From JBDHXE01 sp035445085 (GTDB lineage Bacteria; Bacteroidota; Ignavibacteria; Kapaibacteriales; UBA2268): a stretch of DNA of 64,000 nt. Below are positions 43,701-52,495 of this stretch, piece by piece (positions within the stretch are counted from its first letter, which is position 1; each line of letters begins with the position of its first letter). The stretch lies in contig DAOMQA010000010.1 of the NCBI GenBank assembly GCA_035445085.1, positions 30,915 through 94,914 on the forward strand, read 5' to 3'. Both the position numbers and the translations under genes were made by a program. A model generated the notes under the pieces. The model was not told where the DNA came from and made no database searches. It saw only the letters and a program-made list of their open reading frames with translations.

Positions 43701-44209
43701 AAATAATTACCAATAGTGCCAAATTCTTGAGCAAGCTTAGTGTTGTCGTGAATACCAATTTTTGCTGTTTCAGGTATATTTATATCTATTTTTGTGTCTT
43801 TGGACTGTTCCTCTTTTCTGCTAGACAAGAAACCTCGCCTTTTAGCGAATAAATAGAATATTCTACTGAGTTCTGTTGTAGTAATTTCCTCATTAAGAGC
43901 TTTAAATCTCATTTCATAAGGATTTATTTTAAAGAAAATACTCATATCTATATCGTTGGGGAGGAAATTATATTCTTTCAGTTTCTTAATCAAAAGGCTT
44001 AATCTATATTTTTTTCTAAATAGATTTCGCCTTCTTAATCTATTTTCCCTTCTTATCGTATTTTGACTAACTCCTCCAGATTTTAATGCATCATCTAAAG
44101 TAGTTGTAAAAATTCTACTCCCGGCGTCAATGATTTTCTCATTAATAGGGTCTATCACACTCCAACCAATACTTGAAACGCCTAAATCAAATCCATATAT
44201 TAATCCCAT
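40787..44209 (-). CDS. cas9: Type II-C RNA-guided DNA endonuclease Cas9
   Basis: 1140 residues. RuvC-I carries D8 in YGFDLGVSSIGWSV. An Arg-rich bridge helix lies at ~53-68. RuvC-II has E578 in INIELARE. The HNH nuclease (~655-700) keeps H664 in EIEHIIPYS and N687 in INKEKGNMTPYQF. RuvC-III has H801 and D805 in HHAIDAIVIA. All nuclease residues are intact, so two-strand cutting is expected. The C-terminus ends VDILGNISKIYD, as in other II-C PAM-interacting domains. The operon is cas9-cas1-cas2 with no csn2 or cas4, hence II-C. The start is ATG 44209 with AGAGGG upstream. The size is slightly above the average for II-C. Confidence 0.98.
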   Translation of the reverse strand: MGLIYGFDLGVSSIGWSVIDPINEKIIDAGSRIFTTTLDDALKSGGVSQNTIRRENRLRRRNLFRKKYRLSLLIKKLKEYNFLPNDIDMSIFFKINPYEMRFKALNEEITTTELSRIFYLFAKRRGFLSSRKEEQSKDTKIDINIPETAKIGIHDNTKLAQEFGTIGNYFHSIYKADGIPYTYTERIRNRILTRKIIHNEFLAIWEKQAEYHPELMTNELRDLIGAFKKGIIFYQKPLKSQKFNIANCPLEPTKKRCYASHPAFEEFRAWQLVSNLRFGYNKIELSIQEKEKIIQYLSSKKGTVLISDIKKKLGKEKEVCNYDDKDRVKCMTSNYIINSTISSEYLDTLLEQPEKLEKLKADWWERLNYYNSNTKLLKFINNYPLNKQIIKEVDKFKKDQQAGYENSSDVEFKKAIYQFKKERILKIVGTPLEEGYASYSLKAIKNTLPFLRVGYNLYKSIIFGGLKNVLGERWNSDNYEKINKLIHDIDSILESYNNIEERNEAIKHLLLTTFNLNEKELSKLYFSKAELSETEVLDKLPPAPIIKNPTVMKILNQLRKIVNALIDEYGHPEKINIELARELKQTESERLETMQKNKKNEQSREVAKEYIERQGYSATSGQIQKYILFKELESHHSPVLSPYSGNVITLSDVFSSDNKIEIEHIIPYSISLDNSLANKTLCEAQINKEKGNMTPYQFFSSHGNWEEIKSRAFKIFPYKKAKKFVSEDIPELDNFISRQLNDTRYASKVSVTYLKEICKDVQVSTGQITSSLRKLWGLNSILSTSEDEEEKQKKNRENHKHHAIDAIVIALIDKKMLYHVSNNAYRNEERLRVKIKEPWNNFRVDVQDKIEQVLISHEFNDKVLALATKTDKLKGSLIKYRSMAVRGQLHKETVYGKGKDPYDNKEYYYIRKNVAGLTPNQINSIASREIRDYIISKLDEENISVDKTKGIPASFVYSLDGGIRTPKLFLKNKRGDEVPIWKVRIKIVSSSMQERRNGNGEFVEPGSNHHTAIYRDANGKLKEEMVTFWEASQRAANGLPVINKDKYGTLVSVIKVNYMYIIGSNLEEILAHRTDKRWISKRLYRGQTISSNDFRFRIHIAAKVEYKHEGIRIRSLGQLMGSNPIRVQVDILGNISKIYD

Positions 44210-44253
44210 AATACCCTCTAAAAAATATTTTTTTATAATTTAAAAAAAATGCT

Positions 44254-44261
44254 TACCTTTG
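44254..44261 (+). promoter_or_regulatory. Probable -7 box of the tracrRNA
   Basis: TACCTTTG fits the TAnnTTTG consensus, with start of RNA expected near 44267. A -33 element is not clear; the region 20-30 bases upstream is all A/T. Confidence 0.6.
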
Positions 44262-44266
44262 CCGTT

Positions 44267-44368
44267 AGAATATAAATTCAAATCTTATTACAATAAGGCT
44301 AAATGCCGAAGTAAATAGTTACTAAGTCCCGACTGGTTCGCCAATGAGGTTCGGGACTATTTTTTTTT
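44267..44368 (+). ncRNA. tracrRNA
   Basis: The anti-repeat at 44273-44293 pairs with the repeat's first 22 bases. TAAATTCAAATC (44273-44284) gives 12 bp with repeat bases 11-22. After a 4x4 internal loop, TACAA (44289-44293) pairs with repeat bases 2-6. A short nexus stem follows: GGC (44297-44299) and GCC (44305-44307). It ends in a terminator: AGTCCCGA (44325-44332) with TCGGGACT (44351-44358), an inner TGG-TTCG-CCA hairpin and nine T residues. It is divergent from cas9, in the 368-base gap between cas9 and the TPR gene. Nothing further is seen in 44369-44577. Confidence 0.92.
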
Positions 44369-44577
44369 GTAAAAATTATTATGTAAATTTTCCACATATC
44401 AGGCTTACTCACGTTTAGTAATATAATGAAAAATTGTAACATAATTCCTATTTTTTTTAATAATATCTCATTATAATTACAGCACGCTAATACACTAATA
44501 AACTATAATAAAATAATATTCTAGTTTATTAGTAATACATCTAAGTTTAGTTATGTAATACGAATAAATTACAAAGT

Positions 44578-46044
44578 ATGAATTTTGATTTTGAAGATGA
44601 AGATTTTGATGACATTCCTCAAGAGAATTTAGAGGAAAAGTTTAAATTTTTTAAAAAATATTTAAGAAATCCTAACAATAATGATGCTCAAAAGCCCGGA
44701 TTAGAAATAATTGAACCTTTAGTTGAATATTCAATTGAAAGTCAAAGATATACCGAAGCTTTAGAGTTCTGCAATATATGGTTAGACTATTTGCCTGATT
44801 CTATCGAGCCAAAAATAAAGAAAGCATTAGTTTTGCAAAATTTAAGAAAGATAACTCAAGCAGAAGAGTTAATAAATGAAGTATTAGCAATAAGTCCTAC
44901 GGAATATGAAGCACTTATTATTAAGGCTTCTATATTAGACCTAAAAGGTAATTTTATAGAATCACTTAATATTATTGATTATATGATTGACGAATTTGGC
45001 GATAATGAAGATTTAGTATTTCAGAAAGCTATTTTATTACAGTCTGCATCCGATTATGATAATTCTATAAAATTACTATTATCTTTATTACACAAGGATA
45101 ATACAAGATATGATTTTAATTTTGAACTAGCATATACTTATAATTTAAAGGGTGATTTCAAAAAAGCAATCAAGATTTATTCACAATTATTAGATGAATA
45201 TCCTTATGATGATAATATTTGGTATAATCTAGGCGTTACTTATAATTCTTTGTGCAGATATAATAAAGCTATTGAATGTTATAATTATGCTATCACAATT
45301 GAAGCAGAAAATTTTGCCGCTTGGTATAATAAAGGTAATTCATATCTATCTTTAGGTAGAATAAAAAGAGCAATAGATTGTTATAATGAAGCTCTAAAGA
45401 TAGCGCCTAAGGACTTTGATGCTACTTTTTCATTAGCTACAGCATTTAGTGACAACCAACAATATCTATCGTCGATAGAGTACTTTACAAAAACATTAGC
45501 TTTAAATCCAAAGCATTACCAATCTTATATTGGTAGGGGTTTATGTTATGAATCTATCGAAAATTTAACACGTGCTTTAGATGATTACTTAAAAGCCTAC
45601 GAAATATCACAAAAAGATCCTGAATTATTATTTGCATTATCAGAAGTGTATTATAATTTAAATGACTTTGATAAATCCATCGATATGTTAGACAAAATAA
45701 TCAAAACTCACCCTAATAATATTGATATTCTGTATGAAGTTATTATTGCTATTTATGATTTTGGGGTAGAAGATAAGGCTTTAGAGTTAATAAAAATATT
45801 AGAGAAATTAGATTATTTCAATTATGAAGTGCACTACCTCAAAGCAATGATATTAGCATCATTGGGGCAATACAAGCGCTCTGCCTTATCTTTAGCAAAG
45901 TCCATCAAGTTAAATATAGCAGTCCTTAATAAATCTAAAAATGATTTTGTAGAGTTAGTACCAGAAATTGAGCAATACTACGATATGGTAGATATGTTTT
46001 TGCACAAAGTAACATTCCGTCACACTAATGACACAATTTCATAA
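44578..46044 (+). CDS. Tetratricopeptide repeat protein
   Basis: 488 residues made largely of TPR-type helical repeats, about nine to ten copies. Clear ones include WYNLGVTYNSLCRYNKAIECY, WYNKGNSYLSLGRIKRAIDCY and YIGRGLCYESIENLTRALDDY. No signal peptide or membrane segment. An acidic N-terminus (NFDFEDEDFDDIPQENLEEK) precedes the repeats. TPR arrays bind partner proteins; no partner can be named from the sequence. A TPR layout is frequent in Bacteroidota. It is followed, after ~70 bases, by the large envelope protease-barrel gene. Confidence 0.9.
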   Translation: MNFDFEDEDFDDIPQENLEEKFKFFKKYLRNPNNNDAQKPGLEIIEPLVEYSIESQRYTEALEFCNIWLDYLPDSIEPKIKKALVLQNLRKITQAEELINEVLAISPTEYEALIIKASILDLKGNFIESLNIIDYMIDEFGDNEDLVFQKAILLQSASDYDNSIKLLLSLLHKDNTRYDFNFELAYTYNLKGDFKKAIKIYSQLLDEYPYDDNIWYNLGVTYNSLCRYNKAIECYNYAITIEAENFAAWYNKGNSYLSLGRIKRAIDCYNEALKIAPKDFDATFSLATAFSDNQQYLSSIEYFTKTLALNPKHYQSYIGRGLCYESIENLTRALDDYLKAYEISQKDPELLFALSEVYYNLNDFDKSIDMLDKIIKTHPNNIDILYEVIIAIYDFGVEDKALELIKILEKLDYFNYEVHYLKAMILASLGQYKRSALSLAKSIKLNIAVLNKSKNDFVELVPEIEQYYDMVDMFLHKVTFRHTNDTIS

Positions 46045-46116
46045 TTGTCTAAAATGTAAACAAAAATAAAAATAAAATATGAGATTAATAAATATGCTAA
46101 TTAATAGGTTAGGAGT

Positions 46117-49100
46117 ATGAGAAATATAATATTATTTATCCTGCTCTTAATTGTTATTTCTTCTAATAGTGCTATGTCGCAATTTGGGAAAAATAAAGTA
46201 CAATATCAGACTTTTGATTGGAAATATATCCAATCACCTAATTTTGATATATATTATGATAATGGATCAAAATACTTAGCAGAATTTGCTGCCTTTTCAT
46301 CAGAAGAGGCACTAAAATCAATTCAGTCTACACTTAATTATAAGATTAATAAAAGAATTCCAATAATTGTATTTAATTCTCATAATGAATTTCAGCAAAA
46401 TAACATTGTTTCAAGTTATATGTCTGAAGGTATTGGTGGGGTAACAGAACTATTCAAAAATCGAATCGTAATTCCGTATCAGGGGGATTATGCCCAATTC
46501 GACCATGTAATTCACCATGAATTAGTTCACGGTGTGCTAAATGATATGTTTTATGGGGGGACATTTCAGTCTGCCATTTCTTCTAATTCAACGTTCTCTT
46601 TGCCACTCTGGATGAATGAAGGTTTTGCTGAATGGGAGAGCATTGGTGGTATGAATGCCAAAACGGATATGTTTATGAGAGATTTAGTTATAAGTGAAAA
46701 TCTACCAGGTTTAGAAAGATTAGATGGGTATTTAGCTTATAGAGGTGGGCAAACATTTTATTCTTATGTAGAAGATACTTATGGTAAGGAAAAGGTTGGA
46801 TATTTATTAAATCAGCTTAAAATATATAAAAATTTAGATATTGCATTTAAAAATACATTTCAACTTGATTTTGAGGATTTTTCTGAAAAGTGGCAGAGAG
46901 ATTTAAAGAAATTTTATAGCCCTGATTTAGCCAAATATGAAAATCCTAAAGATTATGCTACTCAAATTACAAATTATATAAAAGATAGGACTTATTATAA
47001 TACTTCGCCTGCAATTTCACCAGATGGTACTAAAATGGCATATATATCTGCTCCGGGAGGTGTTTTTGGTGTTTTTGTCAAAAAAATAGATGAAAAAGGT
47101 GAAGGGGAGCAATTGCTTAGCTCATCACGCTCATTAGATTTTGAAGATTTGAATCTGCTAACTCCTGGCATTTCTTGGTCTAACGATGCTAGCAAACTTG
47201 CAATATCTGCAAAAAGTGGGGGCGAAGATGCTATTTATATAGTCAATGTTAAAGATGGTGATTATGAGAAATATAAATTTGGTATGAAATCTATTACATC
47301 GGTATCTTGGTCGCCCGATGGCAAACAGTTTGCTTTTATAGGAACTATTATTGAAAAAAGTGACATTTTTTTATACGATATAGCTACTAAAAAGTTAATG
47401 AATATTACCAATGATATTTTTTCTGAAAAGCATTTCACTTGGTCTACTGATTCTAAGGAAATTTTCTTTGTATCTGACAGGGCTGATTATACAAATGAGA
47501 AATACTCAAAAGATAACTTTAAAATGTGGACTTACAATCCTTACCAAAGTGATATTTATAAAATAAATATTAAAGATTTTGTAATAACAAGATTAACTTT
47601 TGATCCAGAAAATGAAAAAACTTCGTTAGCTATATCTAAAAATAATGATTTATTATATGTTTCTGATAAAAATGGTATTGGAAATATTTACAAATTGAAC
47701 TTAAATAATAATGAAACAAAACCTATCACTAATTCATTAACAGGAATTACCCAGATATCATTAGCTCGCGATGACTCTAAACTCTTATTTACAACGCAAG
47801 CAGATGGAGGCTTTGATATATATATGCTCCGATTTCCTTTAGAAAAGATACTAAAGGTTGATGAGCTACCGCTCACAAGTTTTAAGCAAAGCCAGAATGA
47901 AAAACACAAAATAATAGAACAATTAAAAAATAATACAAATGATGTTAGTGTTGATAGCACTACAACAAAATCTGATGAGCTAATTAGCTATGGAGACTTT
48001 GATGTAGATTTCTCATCTCAAAAATTAGTTCAACCAAGTATCGATGCACAACAATCGGCGAATAATGGAGAAAATACTAAATTAGATTCTAATACGATAT
48101 TTCAAGAATACGATTATAAAATATCATTCTCACCAGATCTCATTGCTGGCAACCCAGGGTATAGCACATACTACGGTATGCAAGGTATTACTCAAATGAT
48201 GTTCAGCGATGTAATGGGGGACCATCAAATAATCGTACAAGCAAACTTATTGATAGATTTAAGGAATAGTCAGTTTTTTGTAGCTTATAATTATTTACCA
48301 AATATTATAGATTATCAATTTTCTGCTTACCATACTTCTGCATTTGTATTAGGATATGATAATTATTTTTATAGATTTAGAAATTTTGGAACTGGAGTTA
48401 CTGCATCCTATCCTTTTAGTCTATTTGATAGATTCGAAGTAGCAATGAATGGAATGTTCTTAACGAAAGAAAATGTAGATGTTCCACAAAACCAAACTAC
48501 TGATAAATTCTTATTATTGCCAAGTGTAAGATATGTTCACGATAATACATTGTGGGGCTATTATGGACCTCGTGAAGGGAGTAGGTATTACTTCGGAATT
48601 AGTGCTTCGCCTAAATTAGGGAATGATGGGGCTGGTTTTTCTACATTCTCAACAGACATTAGGCAATACTTTGCTTTAGGTCCTTATTTCTCTTTAGCCT
48701 TTAGAGGGGCAGGAGCTATAAGCTTAGGTTCCGAGCCTCAAAATTTCTTCTTAGGTGGCACGGATAATTGGATAAACAGACAATTTAATAGTGGGAGATT
48801 ACCCTTTAATGACCCTGTTGATTTTGCACTAATGTCGTTTGAAATGCCGCTTAGAGGTTGGGCTGTAAATGATGTTTCTGGAGATAAATTTTTCTTAGTA
48901 AATGCAGAATTTAGATTTCCATTACTAACGGCACTCGTTGCAGGACCATTGCCAATCTTAATACAGGGTATTAATGGTGCTGTATTTTTTGATATGGGCG
49001 GCGCTTGGTATAATGATTTTAATAGTAATAAAACTGTTAACGGAGAACTATACCCCAATAATTTACTTATGAGCACAGGATTGGGGATAAGAAGCTATTT

Positions 49101-49197
49101 CCTTGGATTGCCAGTAAAAATTGATATTGCTTGGAGGAATGAAGTAACAAGATGGTCCGAGCCATATTGGTTATTTTCCTTAGGGTATGACTTCTAA
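46117..49197 (+). CDS. Metalloprotease-like / TolB-propeller / Omp85-type barrel fusion
   Basis: 1026 residues. Signal peptide ~1-21 (IILFILLLIVISSNSAMSQ). Residues ~30-270 are a peptidase MA-like zinc domain: HHELVHGVLNDMF contains HExxH, with a downstream Glu in LWMNEGFAEWES. Residues ~290-590 are WD40-like PD40/TolB propeller repeats (TSPAISPDGTKMAYISAP, SVSWSPDGKQFAFIG, FTWSTDSKEIFFVSDRAD). The last ~300 residues are barrel strands like Omp85/surface antigen D15, ending WLFSLGYDF. It is probably an outer-membrane protein carrying the other domains in the periplasm or outside. Close homologues of unknown role occur in Bacteroidota/Ignavibacteria. Confidence 0.85.
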   Translation: MRNIILFILLLIVISSNSAMSQFGKNKVQYQTFDWKYIQSPNFDIYYDNGSKYLAEFAAFSSEEALKSIQSTLNYKINKRIPIIVFNSHNEFQQNNIVSSYMSEGIGGVTELFKNRIVIPYQGDYAQFDHVIHHELVHGVLNDMFYGGTFQSAISSNSTFSLPLWMNEGFAEWESIGGMNAKTDMFMRDLVISENLPGLERLDGYLAYRGGQTFYSYVEDTYGKEKVGYLLNQLKIYKNLDIAFKNTFQLDFEDFSEKWQRDLKKFYSPDLAKYENPKDYATQITNYIKDRTYYNTSPAISPDGTKMAYISAPGGVFGVFVKKIDEKGEGEQLLSSSRSLDFEDLNLLTPGISWSNDASKLAISAKSGGEDAIYIVNVKDGDYEKYKFGMKSITSVSWSPDGKQFAFIGTIIEKSDIFLYDIATKKLMNITNDIFSEKHFTWSTDSKEIFFVSDRADYTNEKYSKDNFKMWTYNPYQSDIYKINIKDFVITRLTFDPENEKTSLAISKNNDLLYVSDKNGIGNIYKLNLNNNETKPITNSLTGITQISLARDDSKLLFTTQADGGFDIYMLRFPLEKILKVDELPLTSFKQSQNEKHKIIEQLKNNTNDVSVDSTTTKSDELISYGDFDVDFSSQKLVQPSIDAQQSANNGENTKLDSNTIFQEYDYKISFSPDLIAGNPGYSTYYGMQGITQMMFSDVMGDHQIIVQANLLIDLRNSQFFVAYNYLPNIIDYQFSAYHTSAFVLGYDNYFYRFRNFGTGVTASYPFSLFDRFEVAMNGMFLTKENVDVPQNQTTDKFLLLPSVRYVHDNTLWGYYGPREGSRYYFGISASPKLGNDGAGFSTFSTDIRQYFALGPYFSLAFRGAGAISLGSEPQNFFLGGTDNWINRQFNSGRLPFNDPVDFALMSFEMPLRGWAVNDVSGDKFFLVNAEFRFPLLTALVAGPLPILIQGINGAVFFDMGGAWYNDFNSNKTVNGELYPNNLLMSTGLGIRSYFLGLPVKIDIAWRNEVTRWSEPYWLFSLGYDF

Positions 49198-49226
49198 ATT
49201 AAATATAGTTTAATATAGTAATAGGA

Positions 49227-49247
49227 GGCTGTCTTTTTGAGACAGCC
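49227..49247. terminator. Terminator between convergent genes
   Basis: GGCTGTCT (49227-49234) pairs with AGACAGCC (49240-49247), five-base loop. It lies between the barrel fusion gene and nagZ and T-rich sequence follows on the plus strand. Confidence 0.75.
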
Positions 49248-49258
49248 ACTAATTTATT

Positions 49259-50374
49259 TTATAATGTAGATTTTAGTTTCATAATCCTTTGATAGCTTTC
49301 TTCTATTCGCTCTTTACTGATTTTGCCTTGTCGAACTAAATCTAAAATGATATCAATTGCTTTCCTTGCAATATTTTCGTCATAGACTAAGTTATTAGCA
49401 AAAATTAATATATCGACTCCAGCATTTATTGATAGTTCTATTGCTCTTTCTAAGCCATATTGTTGAGTTATAGCTCCCATATTCATATCATCGGACACAA
49501 CTACACCATTATAGTGGAGTTGCTCTCTTAAAATCCCAGTAATAATTTTATGGCTAAGAGTGGCTGGATATTCGGGATCTAAGTAGGAATTAAATATATG
49601 AGCAGTCATTACCATCCCATTGAAATTACTATTTATTAACCTTCGGTATGGCTCTAATTCAATACTTTGCCAAGTGTTACTAATATCTGTAAGCCCTAAG
49701 TGTGAATCTGAATTAGATGAGCCATGACCAGGAAAATGCTTTAAGGTAGAAAGCACACCTTGTTGTTGAAGTTCAGAGATTAATATTTGGGAATGCTTTA
49801 CGACTATATCTGGGGATTTAGAAAAGGAACGCTCTATCTTTCCAATCACAGGGTTATCTGGGTTTATATTTAAGTCTACTACTGGAGCAAAATTTACGTT
49901 GAATCCTAAATTTTTTAATAGATTTGCTGTTCTGTTAGCATAAAACTTACTTGTATCTATATTGTCTAAATCACCTAAATACTGCTGCGATACATTATAA
50001 GGGAATCCATATTGCTGCTTAAGCCTGGCTACTTTGCCACCTTCTTGATCAACACAAACTAATAATTTAGTATTTGAATATGAAGTTAATGTAGATATTA
50101 AATGTTTTACTTGCTCTGGGGATTCTATATTTCTTTTTGTTGAATTCAAAGCAACATCCTTATCAAACAAAACAACCCCACCAATATTTCTTGCTTCTAA
50201 ATCTTTTACAATTGGGTCATTACTTTGAATGTCTATACCTCTGAATCCAATAATCAGCATCTGACCAATTTTTTGCTCTAAATCTAATCCTTCTGGTGTA
50301 TTTACGGGGTTGTTGTCGGAACAAGAGTTTAAAAATATAATTATTATCATAATAAATATTAGTAACTTATACAT
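49259..50374 (-). CDS. nagZ: Beta-N-acetylhexosaminidase NagZ-like (GH3), lipoprotein
   Basis: 371 residues; a lipoprotein signal with lipobox NSCS near residue 18, so it is likely anchored in the periplasm, unlike the cytoplasmic E. coli NagZ. GH3 core: IGQMLIIGFRG, DQEGGKVARLKQQYGFP, the acid/base-bearing flexible loop KHFPGHGSSNSDSHLGLTDI, MVMTAHIFNSYLDP and the nucleophile Asp in VVSDDMNMGAI. It removes GlcNAc from muropeptides during wall recycling or remodelling. The length, without a second GH3 C-terminal domain, is as in NagZ. Confidence 0.92.
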   Translation of the reverse strand: MYKLLIFIMIIIIFLNSCSDNNPVNTPEGLDLEQKIGQMLIIGFRGIDIQSNDPIVKDLEARNIGGVVLFDKDVALNSTKRNIESPEQVKHLISTLTSYSNTKLLVCVDQEGGKVARLKQQYGFPYNVSQQYLGDLDNIDTSKFYANRTANLLKNLGFNVNFAPVVDLNINPDNPVIGKIERSFSKSPDIVVKHSQILISELQQQGVLSTLKHFPGHGSSNSDSHLGLTDISNTWQSIELEPYRRLINSNFNGMVMTAHIFNSYLDPEYPATLSHKIITGILREQLHYNGVVVSDDMNMGAITQQYGLERAIELSINAGVDILIFANNLVYDENIARKAIDIILDLVRQGKISKERIEESYQRIMKLKSTL

Positions 50375-50516
50375 CTAATATCTCCAAAATTGTAGATAAA
50401 AATAAAAGATACTTTAAACGAATAATATCTAATTCTTATTTTTTATATAATTAGGCATATTTATATTGTAAAAAACTCTATATTTGTAATATAGTGCAAT
50501 TAAATTGACTAATAGT

Positions 50517-51344
50517 ATGGAATTAGTAAAAGTATCAGTAATAATAACATTTTATAATGAACTTGATTTTCAAGTTCATCGCTCGATTAAGTCTGTATTA
50601 GAACAAACATTTCAAAACTTTGAGTTGATTTTGCTTTTGGCTTCTCCAAACAACCTAATGATTTTATCAATTCTTAATCAATATAAAAATACTGATAGTA
50701 GAGTTAAAGTAATAGTAACTTCAAAGAATTCTTATGTTTCAGTTGCAAGGAACTTAGGTATAAATGAAGCAACAAGCGAGTATATAGCGATTTTAGATGG
50801 CGATGATGAGTTTTTACCTACCAAATTAGAAAAGCAGTATAATTATATGGTAGCTAATCCAGAAATAGATATGTTGGGAACTTATACTATCTGGAAGATT
50901 GAAAATGATATAAATAGTGAATTTTATTATAAAATTGGGGAGGTTGAGGAGTTTATTAAACATCAAGTACCATTACCACAAACTACTCTAATGCTAAAGA
51001 AGTCGTCAGTCGAGAAGTATGGATATTATAATGAGCTAATAAGGTATGGGCAAGATTATGACTTTGAAATAAGATGGTATTGTAGTGGAGCTAAATTAGA
51101 AATTCTGCGAGAGTACTTGGTGAATTATTATAAAGTTCCAAGTAAAGATTCTAATTTAACAAGGCAACAAGTAATGAGCGGTATAAAAATAAAGTTACGC
51201 TATGCTAAGCAATTAAAATTAGGTATAAAGCACTATATTAAAATATTTTTATATGATTTTCCAATATTTGTTTTATTACCACAATCGTTCTTATTTAAAG
51301 CTGTTTTTATCAAGAATAAATTATTAAGTAATAATAAAAAATAA
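50517..51344 (+). CDS. Family 2 glycosyltransferase
   Basis: 275 residues from ATG 50517; a TTG four codons upstream is weaker. Motif 1 is KVSVIITFYNELDFQVHRSIKSVLEQTFQNFELIL. The DxD motif is AILDGDDEFLPTKLEKQYNYM at residue ~95. A Q-D-Y-D-F-E motif (YGQDYDFEIRWYCSG) is typical of the acceptor site. The C-terminus has a hydrophobic stretch but no clear membrane helix. Probably a surface polysaccharide enzyme. The convergent GT4 gene starts four bases after the stop, an arrangement without a visible terminator. Confidence 0.88.
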   Translation: MELVKVSVIITFYNELDFQVHRSIKSVLEQTFQNFELILLLASPNNLMILSILNQYKNTDSRVKVIVTSKNSYVSVARNLGINEATSEYIAILDGDDEFLPTKLEKQYNYMVANPEIDMLGTYTIWKIENDINSEFYYKIGEVEEFIKHQVPLPQTTLMLKKSSVEKYGYYNELIRYGQDYDFEIRWYCSGAKLEILREYLVNYYKVPSKDSNLTRQQVMSGIKIKLRYAKQLKLGIKHYIKIFLYDFPIFVLLPQSFLFKAVFIKNKLLSNNKK

Positions 51345-51347
51345 ACC

Positions 51348-52487
51348 CTAAATTTTATTATCTATCATATATTGTTTGATCTTGTCGATAGTATTTTGCC
51401 ATTGAAAATCTTGTGAGAGTTTGGTGAAAATATTTTCCCCATAAATATTAATCTTGTCGCTATTTCTTAATAAAAAATTAATTTTCTCTATAATATCATT
51501 CGAGTCTTGCTTGTTTATAAATAAACCGTTATAGCCGTCTTCTATAATCTCTTGAGTAAAGCCAACTTTAGTTGATATAATGGCACATTTGGCAGCCACT
51601 GCTTCTAAAATAGTCATTTGTCCTCCTTCGTTTGCAAACGAAGGATTTATAAAAATATGTGTGTTTTTGAGTATCTTTTTTACTCCAGACTGTGTTTGGC
51701 TCTTGTGAAAAATGATTCTTGAATTACCCTGATACTTATATATCAGCTCTTCTAACATCGGTCCATCACCGACAACATTTAACCTCAAATTATCATTCTC
51801 TATTTGAGAAAAAGCGTCTAATAAATAAGATACACCCTTGTCATAAATGATACGTCCAACAAATGTAATTTCAACGACATCTAGTAATGGCTTATTTATT
51901 GGTTCAGTATGAAATTCTACACCAGCTTTCAAAATATCTTGTGGAACAATATTATACTTGCTTAGAAACTTATTACATAAGCTGGACACACCATAAAAGC
52001 TATTAATTTTATGCTTAAGAAGTTGGATTAATATTAAATCATAAAAATTACTAAAGAAATTGGTAATTGGATTATGTAAATCTACATTTCCGCTTCCATG
52101 CTCTAAATGAATACAATGTCTTTTATTAATATTTAAATAGTAAAGTATTAAATGATTAATAACAAAGAATCGCGTATTAGAAATAATTAAATCAAACTGG
52201 CTTTGTTTCAGTTCTTTTAAAATTTTAAAAACAGAATTATTTAATAAAGGGAATGGCAGACCGCCTGAATTACTAAACTTTAGGACATAACTATCAAGCC
52301 TATAAATGTTTATACCTTTATAGACTTCTTTTGTAGCTACATGTTCTGTGTTGTTTGTTATAACAGTAACATCATAGTTCTGTTTTATGAATTCAGTAGC
52401 TACATTCAAGTTATATCCTTCTAATCCGCCAATATGTGGATAGAAAAACGCAGAAATAATTAAGACTTTTTTTCTTGATTGCGTCAC
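51348..52487 (-). CDS. Family 4 glycosyltransferase
   Basis: 379 residues, GT-B fold. The N-terminal FFYPHIGGLEGYNLNVATEF carries the G-G-x-E acceptor-side motif of GT4. The donor side shows VEITFVGRIIYDKGVSYLLDAF, LNVVGDGPMLEEL and the E-x7-E motif region NEGGQMTILEAVAAKC. Retaining GT4 enzymes transfer glucosyl, mannosyl or GlcNAc units, often to lipid-linked glycans. It sits nine bases downstream of purB on the same strand. Substrates unknown. Confidence 0.88.
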   Translation of the reverse strand: MTQSRKKVLIISAFFYPHIGGLEGYNLNVATEFIKQNYDVTVITNNTEHVATKEVYKGINIYRLDSYVLKFSNSGGLPFPLLNNSVFKILKELKQSQFDLIISNTRFFVINHLILYYLNINKRHCIHLEHGSGNVDLHNPITNFFSNFYDLILIQLLKHKINSFYGVSSLCNKFLSKYNIVPQDILKAGVEFHTEPINKPLLDVVEITFVGRIIYDKGVSYLLDAFSQIENDNLRLNVVGDGPMLEELIYKYQGNSRIIFHKSQTQSGVKKILKNTHIFINPSFANEGGQMTILEAVAAKCAIISTKVGFTQEIIEDGYNGLFINKQDSNDIIEKINFLLRNSDKINIYGENIFTKLSQDFQWQNTIDKIKQYMIDNKI

Positions 52488-52495
52488 TTTAAAAT

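Noticed and set aside
44369..44577. Possible CRISPR leader or extra small gene upstream of the TPR gene
   Set aside because: AT-rich sequence without repeats, open frame or structure.
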